The notes below the pieces were generated by a model that saw only the letters and a program-made list of their open reading frames with translations, ran no database searches and was not told the DNA's origin. Positions 52,701 to 61,611 of a stretch of 64,000 nucleotides of DNA are shown in pieces; position 1 is the stretch's first letter; each line of letters begins with the position of its first letter. A program made the position numbers and the translations under genes. The DNA is taken from assembly GCF_003337735.1 (NCBI RefSeq), contig NZ_QPJY01000005.1, forward strand, positions 80,265 to 144,264, written 5' to 3'. The stretch comes from Thioalbus denitrificans. Lineage in GTDB: Bacteria > Pseudomonadota > Gammaproteobacteria > DSM-26407.

Positions 52701-53651
52701 ATGACCAGAAGAAAAAGCCATCCCCAGGCGGAGGCGCTGGTGGAGTCGTTTCGCAGCAAGCGGCCCATCCGCGCCGGTTCGCTCATCATCACCGTCTATG
52801 GCGATGCCATCGCCCCGCACGGCGGCACCGTGTGGCTGGGCAGCCTGATCCGGCTGCTGGAGCCGCTGGGGCTGAGCCAGCGGCTGGTGCGCACCTCGGT
52901 GTTCCGCCTGGCCCGCGAGAGCTGGCTGGGCGCCGAGCAGATCGGCAGGCGCAGCTACTACAGCCTGACCGGCACCGGCCGGGCACGGATCGAGAGCGTG
53001 CACCGCCGCATCTATGCCCCCGTGCAGAGCGAGTGGGACGGCGGCTGGCACCTGATCATGCTGATTACCGACGACATCGGTCCCGAGGAGCGGCGCGCCG
53101 TGGGACGGGAGCTGGCCTGGCAGGGTTTCGGCATGATTGCCACCGGTGTCTTCGCTCATCCCTCGGCGGACATGGATGCCGCGCGCAAGGTCCTGGAGGA
53201 TCTCGGGATCATCGACAAGGCGGTGATACTGGCGGCCAGCTGCGAGCCGGGCGGGAGGGGCCGACCGCTGCGCTCGCTCATCGGCAACTGCTGGAACCTG
53301 GACGAGCTGGCCGATGAGTACCGCGAGTTCCTGGATCGCTTCCGTCCCGTGTGGCGGGAGCTCAACGGCGTCCGGCAGCTCGATCCTGAGGAGTGTTTTC
53401 TGATACGCACGCTCCTCATCCATGACTTTCGCCGTGTTCTTTTGCGCGATCCCCAGCTGCCGGCCCAGCTGCTCCCGGCGGACTGGGCGGGGACGGCGGC
53501 CAGGCTGCTGTGCCGTAACCTGTACCGCCTCGTCGAGGGACCCGCCGAGGCCCACCTGATGGCGACGCTGGAGACCGCGGACGGACCGCTGCCCGAGGCG
53601 TCGCCCTATTACTACCAGCGCTTCGGCGGGCTCGAATCCGCGCCGGCATGA
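52701..53651 (+). CDS. paaX: PaaX, phenylacetyl-CoA-responsive repressor
   Basis: A 316-residue GntR-like/PaaX-family regulator of the usual length. The N-terminal winged helix is RAGSLIITVYGDAIAPHGGTVW with LGLSQRLVRTSVFRLARES; the middle has WDGGWHLIMLI and the C-terminus LLIHDFRRVLLRDPQLP and LCRNLYRLVEGPAEAHL, all hallmark PaaX blocks. In known systems it represses paa genes until phenylacetyl-CoA binds. Here it is divergent from the PaaA-like gene, not from the paaF-K cluster 43 kb away. GGAGG lies somewhat far upstream of ATG 52701. Its stop overlaps the first possible start of the following reductase gene. Confidence 0.92.
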   Translation: MTRRKSHPQAEALVESFRSKRPIRAGSLIITVYGDAIAPHGGTVWLGSLIRLLEPLGLSQRLVRTSVFRLARESWLGAEQIGRRSYYSLTGTGRARIESVHRRIYAPVQSEWDGGWHLIMLITDDIGPEERRAVGRELAWQGFGMIATGVFAHPSADMDAARKVLEDLGIIDKAVILAASCEPGGRGRPLRSLIGNCWNLDELADEYREFLDRFRPVWRELNGVRQLDPEECFLIRTLLIHDFRRVLLRDPQLPAQLLPADWAGTAARLLCRNLYRLVEGPAEAHLMATLETADGPLPEASPYYYQRFGGLESAPA

Positions 53652-53674
53652 ACGAGGACGCAGGAGTGAGTTCC

Positions 53675-55009
53675 ATGCACAAGTCGGTGGCCGTGGTCGG
53701 TGCGGGGCCCGCGGGCCTGTACCTGGCGGAAGTCCTGGCCAAGAGGCTGGCCGGCGCCCAGGTGGACGTCATCGAGCGTCTGCCGACGCCCTTCGGCCTG
53801 GTCCGCGGCGGTGTCGCACCCGATCACCAGGGCACCAAGAACATCGTGCGCCAGTTCGAGCGGACCCTGCAGCGGGACAACGTCCGCTTCCACGGCAACG
53901 TGGAGGTGGGGCGGGATGTGGGCTACGAGGAGCTGAGGCAGGCCTACGATGCGGTGGTGTTCGCCACCGGCGCGCTGCAGGACCGCCGGCTCGGGATCCC
54001 GGGCGAGGCGCTGCCCGGCGTGTACGGTTCCGGAGCCTTCGTGGGCTGGTACAACGGGCTGCCCGATTTTCGCGATCTCGCCCCGGAGCTGCCGGGCGGC
54101 GCGGTGGCCATCATCGGCAACGGCAACGTGGCGCTGGACCTGGCGCGCATCCTGGCCAAGAGCGAGGCGGAGCTGGCGAGCTCCGATCTCTGTGCCCACG
54201 CCCGGGCGGTGCTGTTCTCCGCCCGGTTGACCGACATCTACCTCATCGGCCGGCGCGGCCCGCTCGAGGCCACCTTCACGCCCGAGTCCCTGGCCGAGCT
54301 GGGCGCCCTCGGCCGCGCGGTGCCCCTGGTGGATTCCACCCGGATTCCGGCCGCCGCCGAGGGTCTGGAGCCGAAGGAGCAGAAGATCAAGGAGCAGAAT
54401 CTCGAGCTGCTGCGCGGGTTCGCGGCCAACCGGCCGGAGCTGAAACCGCTGCGGATTCACCTGTTGTTCCAGGCCGCCCCGGTGGGTGTGCTCGGCACGG
54501 AACGGGTCGAGGGGTTGCGGCTGGAGCATACCCGGCTGGAGGGCGGGCGGGCCGAACCCACCGGCGAGACATTCGAACTGCCCGTGTCCACGGTGATCAC
54601 GGCCATCGGCTACCGGAGTGCGGCGATTCCCGGCCTGCCTTTCGATGAGCGGCGGGGGCGGGTGGCCAACGCCGGGGGGCGGGTGGAGCCGGGGGTCTAT
54701 GCCACCGGCTGGTGCCGGCGCGGTCCGCAGGGGGTCATCCCGGCGAACCGCACCGACGCCCTGGGCGTGGCGGAGCTGGTGCTGGAGGACCTGGCCGAAC
54801 GGCCCGCGGGGAACAGGCCCGGCCGGCCGGCGCTCGAGCGGCTGCTGGCGGAACGGGGAGCGGAGCCGGTCTCCTTCGCGGACTGGCAGGCGATCAATGG
54901 GGCGGAGTCCGGCCGCGCGGAGGCGGGCCGGCCGCGGGAGAAGTTCACCCGGGTGGAGGAGATGCTCGCCCTTCTCGGCCGCGAAAGGACCGCGGCGCGG
55001 ACCGGGTGA
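53675..55009 (+). CDS. FprA/adrenodoxin-reductase-type ferredoxin-NADP+ reductase
   Basis: A 444-residue FAD enzyme. FAD site VVGAGPAGLYLAEVLAK, PTPFGLVRGGVAPDH, NADP site IIGNGNVALDLARIL, and the C-terminal VYATGWCRRGPQGVIPANR are those of adrenodoxin reductase and mycobacterial FprA. It moves electrons from NADPH to a ferredoxin. ATG 53675 is favoured because AGGAG lies eight bases upstream; the ATG at 53648 overlaps the paaX stop but has no site. Co-transcription with paaX suggests it feeds the nearby PaaA-type oxygenase via a ferredoxin or flavodoxin not present here; this is inference. Confidence 0.87.
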   Translation: MHKSVAVVGAGPAGLYLAEVLAKRLAGAQVDVIERLPTPFGLVRGGVAPDHQGTKNIVRQFERTLQRDNVRFHGNVEVGRDVGYEELRQAYDAVVFATGALQDRRLGIPGEALPGVYGSGAFVGWYNGLPDFRDLAPELPGGAVAIIGNGNVALDLARILAKSEAELASSDLCAHARAVLFSARLTDIYLIGRRGPLEATFTPESLAELGALGRAVPLVDSTRIPAAAEGLEPKEQKIKEQNLELLRGFAANRPELKPLRIHLLFQAAPVGVLGTERVEGLRLEHTRLEGGRAEPTGETFELPVSTVITAIGYRSAAIPGLPFDERRGRVANAGGRVEPGVYATGWCRRGPQGVIPANRTDALGVAELVLEDLAERPAGNRPGRPALERLLAERGAEPVSFADWQAINGAESGRAEAGRPREKFTRVEEMLALLGRERTAARTG

Positions 55010-55147
55010 CAGGGTTCGTTGACGGAATTGCAAACCGGTGCACTGCGGGTGCCGTGGTATTTGATATAAGAGTGCCTGTACGCTCCGCGCCCCGGGATGG
55101 GTGTCGGGGCGCACGACTCTTGTCAATGCGGACCTGAGGGGTACTGG

Positions 55148-55828
55148 ATGAACAAGCTGTTACTGGGTACGGCCCTGTCCCTGTGCATGAGTGCTGCGCT
55201 GGCACAGCAGGGCGGGGTGGTGCCGCCGGATCTGCAGACGGTGGCCCAGGAGGAGCTGGCGTTGCGGCAGGAGATGCAGGCCCGCATCGAACGCTACGCA
55301 ACCGATGAGAATGGGCTCCGGCAGGCCGTCGCGGCGGCGCAGGAGCGCACGGTCTTCTGCGGTTACTGTCACGGGGAGGATGGCAACAGCACCCGGGAGT
55401 ACATCCCCAATCTCGCCGGCCAGAATCCGACCTATCTCCTGGACCAGTTCGACCGCTTCGGTGACGGACGGCGCAAGGACTTCGTCATGGCGGAACTGGC
55501 CAAGAGCTTCACCGACGAGGAGAAGGTGAACCTGGCCATCTACTACTCGACCCTGGAGATGCGCCCCGCGGGCGGGGATGCGGAGAAGGCGGTCGCAGGT
55601 CAGGTGATCTTCACCGAGCAGTGCGCCCAGTGCCACGGACCCGACGCCAAGGGCGAGGCGGGTTATGCCCGCCTGGCCGGGCAGCGTCCCACCTACGTGG
55701 TGAAGATGCTCCAGGAGTTCCGCGACAAGACCGGTCGGCGCGCCAACCCGTGGATGAGCGCCGTGGCGGTGCGCCTCAGCGATGCGGACATGGCGGCGGT
55801 GGCGGCCTACCTGGCCAACCTCAAGTAG
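55148..55828 (+). CDS. Cytochrome c4-type dihaem cytochrome c
   Basis: A 226-residue periplasmic protein. A signal peptide ends at ALA (residue 19). Two haem sites are CGYCH (71-75) and CAQCH (159-163), each followed by a methionine candidate (VMAEL and WMSAV), giving the two-domain c4 fold. It carries electrons between the bc1 complex or dehydrogenases and terminal oxidases. It has a 50-residue extension before the first haem rich in Gln and Glu. GAGGGG precedes ATG 55148. It follows the FprA gene by 138 nt and is probably separately transcribed. Confidence 0.87.
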   Translation: MNKLLLGTALSLCMSAALAQQGGVVPPDLQTVAQEELALRQEMQARIERYATDENGLRQAVAAAQERTVFCGYCHGEDGNSTREYIPNLAGQNPTYLLDQFDRFGDGRRKDFVMAELAKSFTDEEKVNLAIYYSTLEMRPAGGDAEKAVAGQVIFTEQCAQCHGPDAKGEAGYARLAGQRPTYVVKMLQEFRDKTGRRANPWMSAVAVRLSDADMAAVAAYLANLK

Positions 55829-55905
55829 TCACGTCCGTCCCGATTTCGCATAATGGGGCCGGCCTCGGGACGGTCCCAGGGGCCTGAACGACCAGGAGAG
55901 GTGTC

Positions 55906-55989
55906 ATGGCGAACAGGTCCTTGCGCTCCATTCACGTGCCTGCCCCCGGCCGGGGCGGCGCGGGTCCGGTCGGGGCGGATTGCCCATGA
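55906..55989 (+). CDS. Possible 27-residue leader ORF coupled to a GNAT gene
   Basis: ATG 55906 follows a strong AGGAGAGGTG site and the frame ends in TGA at 55987-55989, overlapping the GNAT ATG at 55986 as ATGA. The peptide is basic and Pro/Gly-rich (MANRSLRSIHVPAPG). It may be a leader that couples translation to the GNAT gene, which lacks its own site, or simply the remnant of an old start. I know no family for it. Confidence 0.4.
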   Translation: MANRSLRSIHVPAPGRGGAGPVGADCP

Positions 55990-56474
55990 GGCCCCTGCCC
56001 ACGGATATCCGCATCCGGCCGGCCCGGGCGGGGGACATGCCGGCGATGCTCGCGGTGCTCGAGCTCGTCAACATGCACCGCATTCCCTCCCCGGAGATGC
56101 CGGAGCTGGACTGGCGCTGCTGCTTCGTCGCCGAGAACGGCAGCGGCCGCGTGCTGGGCATGTCCGGCTACAAGGTCCTCTCGTCCACCGAGGGCAAGAC
56201 CACCCTGATGGCGGTGCATCCCGACTGCAAGGGGACGGGCATCGGCCATGCCCTGCAGGTCCGGCGCATGGAGGCGCTGCTGGAGCTGGGCGTCGAGTGG
56301 CTCACCACCAACGCCGACCGGCCCGAGACGATCGCCTGGTACAAGAAACACTTCGGCTACCGGGAGGTGGGTACCCTGGCCAAGGAGCACGAGTTCGGAC
56401 TGCCCGGGGTGGACCACTGGACCACCCTGCGCACCAACCTCCGGGACTGGCGCTCGCGGCGGAACGGTGGCTGA
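55986..56474 (+). CDS. GNAT-family N-acetyltransferase
   Basis: A 162-residue single-domain GNAT. IRIRPARAGDMPAMLAVLEL opens the fold, TTLMAVHPDCKGTGIGHALQV is the acetyl-CoA loop (motif A, with CKGTGIG), and TTNADRPETIAWYKKHFGYREV is motif B. The substrate is not predictable. There is no Shine-Dalgarno just upstream, but a 27-codon frame with a strong site overlaps its start. It overlaps the DUF849 gene by a few bases, so it may act on an amine related to the BKACE product; this is inference. Confidence 0.8.
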   Translation: MRPLPTDIRIRPARAGDMPAMLAVLELVNMHRIPSPEMPELDWRCCFVAENGSGRVLGMSGYKVLSSTEGKTTLMAVHPDCKGTGIGHALQVRRMEALLELGVEWLTTNADRPETIAWYKKHFGYREVGTLAKEHEFGLPGVDHWTTLRTNLRDWRSRRNGG

Positions 56475-57384
56475 GCGCGTGATCGGCTACCACGGGACGC
56501 TCGAGTCAACCGATGCCCTCTACGGCGGCGAGGGGATGCCGCCGCTCATCATCAACTGCTGCCTGACCGGCATCGTTCCCACCAAGTCGGTCAATCCCCA
56601 CGTGCCGGTCTCGGTGGAGGAGATCGTCGAGGACGCCTGCCGGGTGGCGGAAGCCGGGGCGAGCATGCTCCATATCCATGCCCGCGACGCCGAGGGCATC
56701 CATACCTGGCGCCCGGAACCCTACGCCCGCATCTTCAGCGCCATCCGCCGTCATCACCCGGAAGTGATCCTGGTGGCGACCACCAGCGGCCGCTCGGTGC
56801 CGTCGCTGGAGTGCCGCGCCGCGGTTCTCGACCTGGAGGGCGAGGCCCGGCCCGACATGGCCTCCCTCACGCTGGGGTCCCTGAACTTTCCCCGCACCGC
56901 CTCCTGCAATGACCCGGAAACCATCCAGGGGCTGGCCCGCTGCATGGCCGAGCGGGGCATCCGTCCCGAGCTGGAGGTGTTCGAGCCGGGGATGCTCAAC
57001 TACGCCTTCTACCTGCTGCGCAAGGGCTTGCTGCACGCCCCCTGCTACGTGAATTTCCTGCTTGGCTCGCTGGGCGCCATGGCCGGCCGGGTGGCGGATC
57101 TCGCCCACCTGGTCCGGGACGTGCCGGCGGACTGGACCTGGGCGGCCGCGGGCATCGGACGCTACCAGCTGCCCATCAATACCGCGGCCATCGTGATGGG
57201 CGGCCACGTGCGCGTGGGCCTGGAGGACAACCTGTTCCTGGATGCCGGCAAGCGCGAACCGGCCTCGAACGTGGCGCTGGTGGAACGGGTGGTGCGCATC
57301 GGCGGCGAGCTGGAGCGGCCGATCGCGACGCCCGCCCAGGCCCGGCGGCTGATCGGGCTGGCCTCCGGCGGCCGCGGCGCCTGA
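56467..57384 (+). CDS. BKACE-type beta-keto acid cleavage enzyme (DUF849)
   Basis: A 305-residue TIM-barrel protein if the GTG at 56467 is used; GTG 56479 and ATG 56536 are alternatives, the last giving the usual family beginning MPPLIINCCLTG. The upstream codons have strong GC third positions, which favours a longer protein. The zinc-binding block is SMLHIHARDAEG, followed by VATTSGRSVPSLECR and GIRPELEVFEPGML. BKACE enzymes cleave beta-keto acids with acetyl-CoA to acetoacetate and a new CoA ester; the founding member acts on 3-keto-5-aminohexanoate. The true substrate here is unknown. It converges with the first Crp/Fnr gene. Confidence 0.82.
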   Translation: MAERVIGYHGTLESTDALYGGEGMPPLIINCCLTGIVPTKSVNPHVPVSVEEIVEDACRVAEAGASMLHIHARDAEGIHTWRPEPYARIFSAIRRHHPEVILVATTSGRSVPSLECRAAVLDLEGEARPDMASLTLGSLNFPRTASCNDPETIQGLARCMAERGIRPELEVFEPGMLNYAFYLLRKGLLHAPCYVNFLLGSLGAMAGRVADLAHLVRDVPADWTWAAAGIGRYQLPINTAAIVMGGHVRVGLEDNLFLDAGKREPASNVALVERVVRIGGELERPIATPAQARRLIGLASGGRGA

Positions 57385-57389
57385 GGGCG

Positions 57390-58136
57390 TCAGGCGTCCG
57401 CCGGAGGGGGCTCCTGGCGCCGGTTCTCCCCGGCAATCTCCTCCAGGGCGGCGCGATTCGTGAAGCTGATGGCTCCTCGCTCCTCGAACATCAGGCCGCG
57501 CCGCTTGAAATCGTTCATGATGCGCGAGGTGGTCTCGAGGGTGATCCCCAGCGTGTTGGCAATCACCTCGCGGCTGAGCCGGGAGGTGTCCTCCTCGCCG
57601 TGCCGCTCGCCCAGATGCAGCATCAGCCGGGCCAGGCGCGCCGGGGCCGGACCGGTGGCGAAGCTGGTCAGGAAATGATCGGCCTCGTCGGCGCTCTTCT
57701 GCATGGACCTGAGCAGGGAGCCGGCCATGCCGGGGTGGCGCTGGCGCATGGCGTTGACGAGCACGATGGGGATGCGGCTGACCTCGGTCCGCCGCGCCGC
57801 GGCGGCGGTGTGGCGGTAGCGCCCGTCCACGAGCAGCTCCAGGCCCAGGGTGTCGCCGGGGTGGGCCAGCCGGACGATGCGCTCCCCGCCCCAACGGGTC
57901 TGCTGCACCAGGGCCACCAGGCCGGAGACAATGGTGAACACGGCGTTGCCCGCGGTGTCCTGCCTGTACAGGGTCGTGCGGGGGCGGTAGGCGAACCGGT
58001 CCACCGGGACCGGCAGCTCGTCGCCGCAGTTCGCGCACAGCTGCTCCAGCAGCTCGCCGGGCGGCACGGACGGCTGGCTGCATACCACCCGGCCGAGCCA
58101 CTGGATATCCTGCCGATGGTTGACGGTGTCCGACAT
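57390..58136 (-). CDS. Crp/Fnr-family regulator 1
   Basis: A 248-residue regulator: an N-terminal cNMP-like beta-roll (YRPRTTLYRQDTAGNAVFTIVSGL, GDTLGLELLVDGRYRHTA) and a C-terminal HTH (SREVIANTLGITLETTSRIMNDFKRRGL). Cys19, Cys34 and Cys37 lie near the N-terminus but do not form the four-cysteine FNR cluster, so a classical oxygen-sensing [4Fe-4S] is not assured. It is closely similar to the protein at 61612-62334. It converges with the BKACE gene and is 55 nt downstream of the histidine kinase gene on the same strand. Confidence 0.88.
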   Translation of the reverse strand: MSDTVNHRQDIQWLGRVVCSQPSVPPGELLEQLCANCGDELPVPVDRFAYRPRTTLYRQDTAGNAVFTIVSGLVALVQQTRWGGERIVRLAHPGDTLGLELLVDGRYRHTAAAARRTEVSRIPIVLVNAMRQRHPGMAGSLLRSMQKSADEADHFLTSFATGPAPARLARLMLHLGERHGEEDTSRLSREVIANTLGITLETTSRIMNDFKRRGLMFEERGAISFTNRAALEEIAGENRRQEPPPADA

Positions 58137-58191
58137 CAGTTCCGTGTTTTCCCCCCGGCGCCGGCGGCGCGGCGCCCCTTCCCCGCGGTCC

Positions 58192-59508
58192 TCACGGTTC
58201 CGCCTCCGTCGGTATCGGAATCCGGAGCCGGACTTCGAGTCCCTGGTGCTCCGGCGCGGTGAGCTCGATTTCCCAGCTGTAGAGCTCGCACAGCTGGCGG
58301 ACGATGGCGAGCCCCAGCCCGCTGCCGCCGGTGTCGCGGCTGCGGGAGTTCTCGAGCCGGTGAAAGGGCCTGAAGACGGCTTCGCGCTGCCCGGCCGGAA
58401 TGCCCGGGCCGCGGTCGATGATGCGCACCAGCGCCCGCCCGTCGCCGCAGCCGCAGGCGATGGTCACGGGCTGCTCGCCGCTGTAGCGCAGGGCGTTGTC
58501 CAGCAGGTTGCCCACGACCCGGCGAAACGCCTGGACGGGCAGCTCCAGCCGGCAGGGCGGGGCCGGCAGCAGCCGCAGCCGCTCGTTCCGGTACTCCTCC
58601 AGCAGCGCGCCGAGCTGGTCATTCAGCTCCACGCCCTGCAGCGCCTCCAGCCTGCTGCCGCGGGCCAGTTCCAGCGCCGCGGCGATGAGCCGGTCCATCT
58701 CCGCGATATCGCCGCGCATGCCGGCAACGAGGCCGGGATCGGAGTCGTGGAGCAGCTCGAGCGCCACCTCCATCCGTGCCAGCGGTGTGCGCAGATCATG
58801 GGAGATCCCCGCCAGCAGGGTCGTGCGGCTGGCGAGAAGGTCGCGCATCTCGCCCTGCATCCGGTTGAACGAGTGGGTGAGGTTGGCCAGCTCGCGCGGC
58901 CCGCCGACCGGCAGGGGCGGGACCGTCCGGCCGCGGCCCACCAGGCGGGTGGCGGATTCCAGCCGCTCCAGCGGCCGGATGATATGCCTGACCATCATCA
59001 GCGTGGTCAGCAGCAGGATGACGGCGCCGCCCGCGATGACGATGAGCAGGGCCAGGGGCAGGCGTTCACCGAGCCGGTCATCGGGGAAACCCACCTGCAG
59101 CGTCCGGCTGCCCATGGGAATGTCCACCCAGTACCACCCCGGGGTCGCGGGGTCGGCGCCTATCGGCGTGACGAAGCCCAGCCGATGCTCGAGCGCCTGC
59201 CGGAGCTGGCCCAGGTAGGGCTGCGTGGTGTCGGCGCCGGCGAGGGCGGAATCGGCGACGCGGATACGCAGGTGGTGGCGCCGATCGAGCTCCCGTTCGT
59301 AGTCGGGGCGGGTGGCGGGCGGCAGTTCGACCCAGGTCTGCGAAGAGAGCACCAGCAGGGCGGCGAGGTCATCGGCGGCCCGCTTGGCCACCGGCCGGAT
59401 GAGGTACTGGTAGCTGGTGGCGGCGCTCAGCAGGGCGAACAGCAACAGGGCCGCGCCGACGCTCAGGCCGGTGCGCGCGAACAGGGTGCTCGGCAGGGAC
59501 AGGCTCAC
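58192..59508 (-). CDS. EnvZ-like sensor histidine kinase
   Basis: A 438-residue membrane kinase: a first helix (15-35), a periplasmic domain of about 120 residues, a second helix (LPLALLIVIAGGAVILLLTTLMM), HAMP, then the H box GISHDLRTPLARMEVALELL, N box VVGNLLDNALRYS, and G boxes DRGPGIP and GGSGLGLAIVRQL. It autophosphorylates on the H-box histidine and passes phosphate to the neighbouring regulator. Its start ATG overlaps the stop of the response-regulator gene. The sensory input is not visible from sequence. Confidence 0.92.
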   Translation of the reverse strand: MSLSLPSTLFARTGLSVGAALLLFALLSAATSYQYLIRPVAKRAADDLAALLVLSSQTWVELPPATRPDYERELDRRHHLRIRVADSALAGADTTQPYLGQLRQALEHRLGFVTPIGADPATPGWYWVDIPMGSRTLQVGFPDDRLGERLPLALLIVIAGGAVILLLTTLMMVRHIIRPLERLESATRLVGRGRTVPPLPVGGPRELANLTHSFNRMQGEMRDLLASRTTLLAGISHDLRTPLARMEVALELLHDSDPGLVAGMRGDIAEMDRLIAAALELARGSRLEALQGVELNDQLGALLEEYRNERLRLLPAPPCRLELPVQAFRRVVGNLLDNALRYSGEQPVTIACGCGDGRALVRIIDRGPGIPAGQREAVFRPFHRLENSRSRDTGGSGLGLAIVRQLCELYSWEIELTAPEHQGLEVRLRIPIPTEAEP

Positions 59509-60230
59509 CGGGACAGGGGCTCCCCCTGGGGCGTGAACATGTAACCCTTGCCCCAGACCGTGCGGATGAACACCGGATTGGCGGGGTCTCTTTCGAGCTT
59601 GCGCCGCAGCCGGGTGACGCGCACGTCGATGCTGCGGTCGAAGGGGGAGCGATCGAAGCCCTTGATGAGATCCACCAGCATGTCCCGGGTCAGGACCCGG
59701 TTGGGATGGTGGACGAATGCATCCAGCAGCCCCAGTTCGCCGCTGGTCAGCGGGATGCGCTCCTGCGCCCGGGTGAGCTGCTGGCTGGCCGGATCGAAGC
59801 GGAATTCGCCGAAGCGGATCCCGTCGGACCGGGGGGTCTCGGCGGATTCCCCCGCGGGTCCGTGACGGCGCAGGACCGCGCGGATCCGGGCCAGCAGCTC
59901 GCGGGGATTGAACGGCTTGGGCAGATAGTCGTCGGCGCCCACCTCCAGGCCCACGATCCGGTCCACCTCCTCCCCCCGCGCCGAGAGCATGATGATGGGT
60001 ATGTCGGTGGCGCCCCGCAGGCGCCGGGCGATGCTGAGGCCGTCCTCGCCGGGCAGCATCAGGTCGAGGACGATGAGATCCGGCTGCGTCCCGACGAGCA
60101 GGCGATCCATCTCCACCGCGTCCGCCGCGCAGCGGACCTCGAACCCGTTCTCGCCCAGGTAGCGTTGCAGCAGGCTGCGCAGCCCGGCGTCGTCGTCTAC
60201 CACGAGTACATGGGGAGAATCCGTTTTCAT
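59505..60230 (-). CDS. OmpR-family response regulator
   Basis: A 241-residue regulator with an N-terminal receiver (VLVVDDDAGLRSLLQRYL; phosphorylated Asp in LIVLDLMLPGEDGL; Lys in YLPKPFNPRELLARI) and a C-terminal winged helix (SIDVRVTRLRRKLERD, IRTVWGKGYMF). The ATG at 60230 is used; upstream codons lack receiver sequence. It is the first gene of the two-component pair. It is divergent from the QDQT-repeat protein gene, so that gene is a likely target. Confidence 0.93.
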   Translation of the reverse strand: MKTDSPHVLVVDDDAGLRSLLQRYLGENGFEVRCAADAVEMDRLLVGTQPDLIVLDLMLPGEDGLSIARRLRGATDIPIIMLSARGEEVDRIVGLEVGADDYLPKPFNPRELLARIRAVLRRHGPAGESAETPRSDGIRFGEFRFDPASQQLTRAQERIPLTSGELGLLDAFVHHPNRVLTRDMLVDLIKGFDRSPFDRSIDVRVTRLRRKLERDPANPVFIRTVWGKGYMFTPQGEPLSR

Positions 60231-60408
60231 GAGCAAAGCGTACCAGATGGCGCCGCGGCGAGGGTTGACCGGAAAACGCAATGAAACAGCTTGAAACACT
60301 TTGCCGCGCCCGGGAAACACCCGGGAAACCGCCATCTCCTAGCCTGACAGCGCAGGTGAGGCCTCGCGGTGGGGCCTCTGTCAGTCAACTATGGAAGAGG
60401 TAACGGTA

Positions 60409-61050
<642 letters not shown>

Positions 61051-61085
61051 GCCCGGTTTCATGAGGTAGTTGGTCAGAGTCGAAG

Positions 61086-61586
61086 ATGAGAAGGTTGGAT
61101 GCATCCCTGGGAATACTGCTCCTGATGCTGGTCATCGGCATCGGGCCGGCGCTTGCCCAGGAAGAGACGCCACTCCCTGACACCGGCTTTCTGCCGCCGG
61201 GGTTGTCATCTGCCGATCTCGAACCGGCGGAATCCGGCTCATCGGATTCCGCCGGCTTCGGTTCGCCTTTCCAGTCCTCGCCCGAACGCAACGGCCGCGA
61301 CCTCCTGCGGCCGGATCCCGCCTACAGGCTGGGCGGGGATGCCTCTTCCTTCAGCCTTGGTCTCGATCTCAAGAAGGAACGGAAGGATGAAGGGGGCGCA
61401 GAATCAGGCAATCCCGCCGGCAGCGGCGGCACCTGGTTCGGCATGGGTTACGAGGCCCGCAGGCAACAGGGCGGAATCAGCGGCGGCGGTGGCGCTTCCA
61501 TTGGCCTGGATTCTGTTTCCGGCGCCGGAGGCGGCGCCGTGGGCGGTGCGGTAGGGGGCGCGAAGGGGGCGGCCAGGGGTCGCTGA
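61086..61586 (+). CDS. Exported glycine-rich protein (unknown)
   Basis: A 166-residue protein. Signal peptide LGILLLMLVIGIGPALA is cleaved before QEETPL. The mature part has PDTGFLPPGLSS, a Ser/Asp-rich segment, SFSLGLDLKKER and a C-terminal Gly/Ala-rich tail (GGGAVGGAVGGAKGAARGR). Both this and the preceding protein end in a Gly-rich tail closing with GR, suggesting related function or a shared partner. It has no recognised domain. It lies 35 nt after the QDQT protein and converges with the second Crp/Fnr gene. Confidence 0.7.
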   Translation: MRRLDASLGILLLMLVIGIGPALAQEETPLPDTGFLPPGLSSADLEPAESGSSDSAGFGSPFQSSPERNGRDLLRPDPAYRLGGDASSFSLGLDLKKERKDEGGAESGNPAGSGGTWFGMGYEARRQQGGISGGGGASIGLDSVSGAGGGAVGGAVGGAKGAARGR

Positions 61587-61611
61587 AGGCCGCTTCCGCA
61601 ACCGGCCTGGA

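Noticed and set aside
55846-55900. Terminator after cytochrome c4
   Set aside because: CGTCCCGA and TCGGGACG can pair, but the loop is about 22 bases and no T-run follows.
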